A DNA stretch of 64,000 nt, taken from Stromatinia cepivora (lineage: Eukaryota; Ascomycota; Leotiomycetes; Helotiales; Sclerotiniaceae). This document shows, one piece after another, positions 58,965-64,000 of this stretch. The notes below the pieces were generated by a model, which saw only the letters and a program-made list of their open reading frames with translations, searched no databases and had not been told where the DNA came from. The position numbers and the translations under genes were made by a program. The stretch is from assembly GCA_014898415.1 (NCBI GenBank), contig RCTD01000013.1, positions 124,001-188,000 of the forward strand, read 5' to 3'. Numbering within the stretch: the first letter of the stretch is position 1; each line of letters begins with the position of its first letter.

Positions 58965-60593
58965 ACATATATGACTCGATACAATGCTTCTTAAAGCGCA
59001 TCCTCCACTCCCAAAACTAATGGAAATTTAATGCCAACATAAAACCTTTTACGAGCATGAACATGTACACCGACTAGCCTCCTACTTCATCTACATAACG
59101 GACTCATTTCTGCTATGCCAAACCTACACGAAAGGCTTCATTTTCTTTCGAGATGTTTTACTACAACGATGAACCTCGTTTCTTTCTACCACTAGAAGGA
59201 AGGGTACATTTCTGAGTACATGTCCGAACTAAAGATGATGATCCAACATTTTTTTCTTTTCTTCTATCATATCATAGACTTTCTTTATACCTCATGTTCT
59301 CGGGGACTCTGAGTTGTTGGAGCAGCATATCTGAAATTTGGTTCGGAATGAAAAGCATTGCGAGTGCTTTTGTTTAAGATAGCGGATGGGTCGATACAAA
59401 ATCTGGGCATGGATGATGCATGAGATATCATGAGGAAGATATTATATGAGGATAGGTGCTTCTGTATTATAGTGATTCGATTTTGCAGCGACGACGATGG
59501 GATGGAGGCATGACAGTATTTGTCACTGTAGATATCTAGCTGTGTATAAAAAGACAGGATATGGTTGAATGTCCCATGAAGTCGAAGGATGTTGCAATAT
59601 AATTCATATAATTGAAGTGAAACACAAATACTGACAAGGCATTTAAAACATTAAATCCAGGCACTGATACTCGCTCGAGTAGATTAATTAAAACCCCGCT
59701 TCCCAAATTGAATTTTTTTGAATTTTTTTACGATAACAAAGACTTATGATTGGTCAAAATTCATCGCATTGATTACCACTTATCTCATAATCTTATTAGT
59801 TGAAGCTAAACTAAGCAACATTCTTGAACCGCATTTTCGTCCTCAACCTCTCAAAAACATATACACCACAGACAATTGATTTTTGAAAGACTTTGGAAGT
59901 TGTTGGTACCAGGAGATAAAGAAGTTAAGAGTTTATCGTCGATAAGATTGCTCAACCGTACCTGAAACTACCAAGCGCCGAGACGTTTTGGAGGGGTTTA
60001 TTTAAGAGAGCTGGTGGATCGAGTAACAGAAGCTACGTGAAACGGAACGAAATATTGGAATTGGAATTGGAATAGGAATAAAGCTCTGCTTCATTACTTC
60101 TCAGAATCCGCGAACGATTGTACGATTACCCCGCCTGTTCGTCTTTCTTCTCTGTGAACGCGAGATTTTTAAGGGGGCGTTGAGCAGAGAAAGGTATCTC
60201 ATTACACGATAGACGGAATTGCATTTTGAAGTCACGGGAGTTTCAAAGGAAGAGTGAGCAAGAGTAACCAGAAGCAAACAAGAAAGCAGAAGTCACAAGT
60301 TATTGTGAGACAAAGTACATTCACATCATTGTCAATTTTTGGAGATAATCAAGTTTGCTGGTTAAAGACCAATCATAACAGATTCTGAGTGAAGAATTAC
60401 TTTTCAGAACAACCTTAACAAGAAGTCAAGAAAGATGGATACTTTATTGTGAGTTGTTATGATTCTTTGGTTATTCACTTTACCCCCTCGTTTAAGCTCG
60501 AGGCAACCTTGTGATTATTTTGGTACACCATACCTCTTTCCTTTTACACTTTTTCTGCTTTGCACTTTCTTGCAACAATAATTGAAAGTTACA
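58965..60593. other. Intergenic between TOM40 and PFK-2
   Basis: About 1.6 kb without coding support. The last 250 bases are probably the PFK-2 5' leader. A micro-frame ATGGATACTTTATTGTGA at 60435-60452 lies upstream of the PFK-2 start; it is either a five-codon upstream ORF or, because GTGAGT follows ATT, a spliced leader exon. Nothing else was seen. Confidence 0.5.
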
Positions 60594-62826
60594 ATGGCTT
60601 CCTCCTCTTCTCAATCGCCGCCATCACCACCATTTTCTCCTAGACGCTCTCCTAGCGTTATCATGATGGAACTCGACCGTATCGATACTTTTTTTGCTGA
60701 GACTGACCAAGAGCTTAGAACTGCGGAAATCGCAGCCAATTCTCCTCGCTTTCGTCGGAGATCTTCAACTTTCATCGACGGAGTTCATGATTTGCCAGAT
60801 GAAAAGGCCACCTTGGCGCCCGCTCAATTGTATTCAACTGAGTCGGGTAGACTTTTTCATTCTGGAAGAATCGCTATCGTTCTAGTTGGCCTTCCTGCGC
60901 GTGGAAAAACGTGAGTTATCCTTCCAACTCGAGGTGTTAGATCTACTTTTACTAATTGATTGCTCTTGCGCAGACATATTTCCGTGTCTCTTTCGCGTTA
61001 TTTACAATGGTAAGTTCAATTTGTGATCTGACATGTCTTCCTTGCTAAGTGTTCTAGGTTGGGTGTTAAGACAAGAATTTTCCATCTGGGAGATTATCGA
61101 CGTGCTACAATGGGTCCAGGTCAGGATGTTCCTGATGACTACTTCTTCATCAATGCATCTGCTGCTTCAGTTATGCTCAGACAGAAGATTCTTAAGAAGT
61201 GTCGTGAGGATATTTATGCCTGGCTCAATCATGAAAATGGTCAAGTTGCTATCTATGATGCTGTCAACCCTCTTTCTGGTGGACGCAGATCTCTTGCAAA
61301 AGAGTTTGCCAAACATGATGTACAGGTATGTGGTGTAAAACAACAATATGATTCCTGATGAGCAGTGGCTAATTTTTATTTTAGACTTTGTTCCTTGAAT
61401 CTTATGTTACAGATGAGAAGATACTTCAAGAAAATGCACGAAGTGTCAAAATATCATCTCCAGATGTAAACCTCCCTTCAGAGCGTTGGAAATATCAGGA
61501 TGATGCTAAGATACCACAATCGCAGTTCGTTGGCATGGATCCTGAGGATGCTGCCAAACTTTATCTCAAAAGAATTGATATGAAAATCCCCCACTTTGAG
61601 ACTATGACTGAGACTGACCTCAATTATGTTAAAATGATCAACGCCGGCGAGCGCATCGAATATAACAACGTTAGCTTTGGCTACCTATCCCATCGAATTG
61701 TCTTCTACCTCATGAACCTTCATATCAAATCTCGCCAAACATTCTTCGCTCGCGCCGGTACATCTAGCTTAGATGATTCCTACAAAGCCGATGCATCACT
61801 TTCAGATGAAGGTCGAGCATACGCCCAGAAGATGTCTGATACATTACTCAAAAACCGTGAAGAAGAAAGAGCAGTTTCTATTGCAGCAGGTGGCTCAGAT
61901 GAACCACTTAAACCACTAAGTGTTTGGACATCTACTAGAAAGAGAACAGTTGAGACAGCAGAGTATCTTAAAGGAAAAGGATTTAGAGTTAGACAGAGAA
62001 GTCAGATGAGTCAGTTGAATCCGGGTATTTGTGAGAAGATGAGTGAGAGGGCGTTGAGAAGATTGTATCCTGAGGAGGTGAAGATGCATGAGTTGGATCC
62101 TTATCATCATAGGTATCCTCGTGCTGAGGTATGTTCTTCCCTTTCCAATGTTTTGTTTTCCTTATGTTCCTCAACCTTTTATTAATACTCCTTGGATACA
62201 TGGATACTGAAGAAAAAATAGTCATACCATGACCTCGCCGTCCGCATGGAACCGATTATTCTTGAGCTCGAGAGAGAACAAAATGATCTTTTGATTATTG
62301 CTCATGAATCTGTCTTAAGGGTTCTTTATGGATATTTAATGGCTTGTGATGCTATGAATATCCCTACGCTTAAGTTCCCTAGAAATGAAATTATCGAGGT
62401 ATGTATTGTTTCCTCTTTCCTCAATTCAATCCTATTCTCTCAATCTTCCCTTCGATTTCTCCTCCATTCTCATCCTTCACACTTTCCCTAGTCCGTCATC
62501 CAATAATACGCATATACTAACTCTTCCCCTCATAGATAATTCCCGCCTCCTACCAAAACGAAGCGAAACGTATTCATATCGATGGACTCGCCCCAGAAAT
62601 CATCCCCGGCTCTCCAGAAGATATTAGAATCCCAGTACCTCCTTCGGCTATTCCTTCAGGTGTTCAAAGTCCGTTCTCGGGTATTGGTACGCCGGCTTTA
62701 GGTGGAAGTGGGGTGGCTACACCGGTTGGTGGTGGAGAGAGGGTCCTTCGGGAGAAGAGTAGTAGTATTGGGGGAGAGGGGGGAAAGGGGGTGGGAACGG
62801 GAATTAATCCTTTGGCGCAGGATTAG
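60594..62826 (+). CDS. 6-phosphofructo-2-kinase with inactive-looking bisphosphatase domain
   Basis: Makes fructose 2,6-bisphosphate, the activator of phosphofructokinase-1, in the cytosol. Exons 60594-60910, 60974-61009, 61058-61325, 61385-62128, 62222-62398 and 62536-62826 give 610 residues. The kinase domain has Walker A GLPARGKT (99-106), then KTRIFHLGDYRR and AIYDAVNPLSGGRR-type Walker B region. After it comes a phosphoglycerate-mutase-like domain in which the usual RHG catalytic motif reads FFARAGTSS, so Ala331 replaces the phosphohistidine; the second His motif IIAHESVLRVLYGY is kept. Yeast Pfk26 also lacks this His (Ser instead) and is kinase only. RRRSSTF near residue 57 is a PKA-type site, fitting cAMP control. 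The N- and C-terminal ends are Ser/Pro/Gly-rich. The gene equals PFK26-like enzymes in role. Confidence 0.93.
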
Positions 62827-63498
62827 GATGATTGGGTATGGATGGATGAGAAATAGGGCGGATTGGGTTTTATGGAGTTTTGTGACTGTTGAGATGAATG
62901 AGGGGTGGATGGGGAAGAGATTAAGAGATGCGAGATGAGAAGAGAAATGCGATCTCGGAAATCAACATGAATATGAATGTGGGAAGAGCTTTCTTACTTG
63001 TTAAGGACCTTACATTGCGTTGTGTTGCACGATGATGGTACTAAAATGGTACACGATCGTAGATATTGAATATAATTAAATACGAATGAAAGAATGGTTG
63101 AACGAGTGCGTAATCGGGTCGTGGAATATATGATATATTGTAATCTTAGAATGAACGGAACGCAATGTCCTAATTATACGATCCCTTGCTCGCTTGCTCT
63201 TATTATAGCCGAGCTCTAATAGTACTAATTGTAGCTAGCTCTGCTTGCTCTCGTAGCCCACAGGACGCATAAATCCCAACACTTGAATCAATACTCGCCG
63301 TTTTGTAATGTGCACCCGTAGAAATAAACTCCGTTTTTGCCTCATACAGAATAGTTCATTTAGCCTGCTATCCCGGTATTTACTATTTCCATCTCTTGCA
63401 TATATCCATAATAGGCGCCAGGAGCTTTTCTACTAGTAAAAATGGTAGACCCAAAAATCGAAATGGTTTCTCGTCATTATTATTTGAAGCGGTAGGCA
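62827..63498. other. Convergent intergenic region
   Basis: 3' flanks of the PFK-2 gene and the partial paralogue at the window end. The AATAAA-like AAATAAACTCC near 63320 is the only signal noted. CGCTTGCTC-type short repeats occur near 63190 and 63245. Confidence 0.45.
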
Positions 63499-64000
63499 TC
63501 ACGGTCTTAGGGCTTGGCACCGAGGTGGGCTCGCTGGGAGCGAATTTAATGGTATTATTGGCGGAAGTGTGCGCTTGCTAGGAGTGCTTGCGTCGAGTAT
63601 GTTTGATGGAAGTGTGGATTTCTTCGGAGGAATTACGTCAGGTATCCTCCTCGAAAATCCCATATTCTCCCTATACATCTCTTCTTCGAGACTGTTAGCT
63701 AACTTATCGAGTTTAAAGTCTTCTTGGTCGTTATTGCGCTCGAAATAGTCTTGGTCCTCAGACCCCAATCCAAACAGAGCAACTCCGGGACTTTTGGGAG
63801 AAAACTTGAAAAATGAGACCGCCTGCTTGAGCCTATCTCTTTTCCTTTCCAATTTTCCTTCAGTTTCAACTTCAATATAGAACGGTATGCATTCGTGTTG
63901 TAAAACGAATGCAGTATGAAAGTCGTTACTATGCTCTGCACGGCGCTCAAGTCGATTTTCTGTAAGATTCCACAAGAGGGTTCTATATACCCCGTGATAT
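63499..64000 (-). CDS. Partial paralogue of the 28.65-kb gene (C-terminal part)
   Basis: The frame runs into the window edge, so only the C-terminal 166 or so residues are seen. They begin YHGVYRTLLWNLTENRLERR and continue HTAFVLQHECIPFYIEVETE and KLDKLANSLEEEM, matching YRTLEWELTE, HTAFAFEHEGKPFYMDV and RLDALADSLPRLM of the protein at 28651-30312 in the same order. The C-terminal tail is Pro/Ser-rich and shorter, without the hydrophobic segment of the other copy, so this one would not be tail-anchored. Function is unknown. Whether the rest of the gene is intact cannot be seen here. Confidence 0.75.
   Translation of the reverse strand, partial: YHGVYRTLLWNLTENRLERRAEHSNDFHTAFVLQHECIPFYIEVETEGKLERKRDRLKQAVSFFKFSPKSPGVALFGLGSEDQDYFERNNDQEDFKLDKLANSLEEEMYRENMGFSRRIPDVIPPKKSTLPSNILDASTPSKRTLPPIIPLNSLPASPPRCQALRP

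Noticed and set aside
1..64000. tRNA, rRNA or snRNA genes
   Set aside because: No convincing tRNA A/B boxes or other RNA signatures were found by eye; a tRNAscan or Infernal run would be needed to be sure.

Overview
This window is fungal nuclear DNA from a filamentous ascomycete. The conserved proteins, many short GT-AG introns (about 41-105 nt) and AT-rich gene-free stretches point to the Leotiomycetes, most likely Botrytis/Sclerotinia. That placement rests on protein character only; no search was run. There is no bacterial, viral or intact transposon gene. || Layout: 0-9.2 kb is gene-poor, starts in very AT-rich DNA and holds one small CYSTM-like protein. 9.2-14.0 kb has two genes: mitochondrial ribosomal protein uL5m (minus) and a divergent USP-type deubiquitinase that ends in a CaaX box (plus). 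14.0-20.4 kb has no credible gene; much of 15.4-19.3 kb is built from old, degenerate tandem repeats sharing a TTTGTTGCAyATCT core, in opposite orientations on the two sides of a hairpin at 17.9 kb. || 20.4-30.3 kb is an accessory island: a decayed ankyrin gene copy, its fuller neighbour with a STAND-type N-terminal domain, then a head-to-head pair of unrecognised genes (an 854-residue TPR-like protein and a roughly 550-residue protein with a C-terminal hydrophobic segment). A paralogue of the latter enters the window at its far end (63.5-64.0 kb). || 31.6-44.8 kb is core genome: a SAM methyltransferase, an FAD/folate mitochondrial carrier, the splicing factor SF3B4/Hsh49, the large nuclear cap-binding subunit CBP80 (convergent with SF3B4) and GSK-3 kinase. 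44.8-57.7 kb is a 13-kb stretch with no gene I can support, full of microsatellites, between the GSK-3 start and TOM40. 57.7-62.8 kb holds TOM40 and a 6-phosphofructo-2-kinase whose bisphosphatase domain has lost its catalytic histidine. || Exon boundaries quoted for the conserved genes were derived by hand; every one keeps the reading frame through GT-AG junctions. The STAND-ankyrin gene is the exception: three of its junctions are unresolved.
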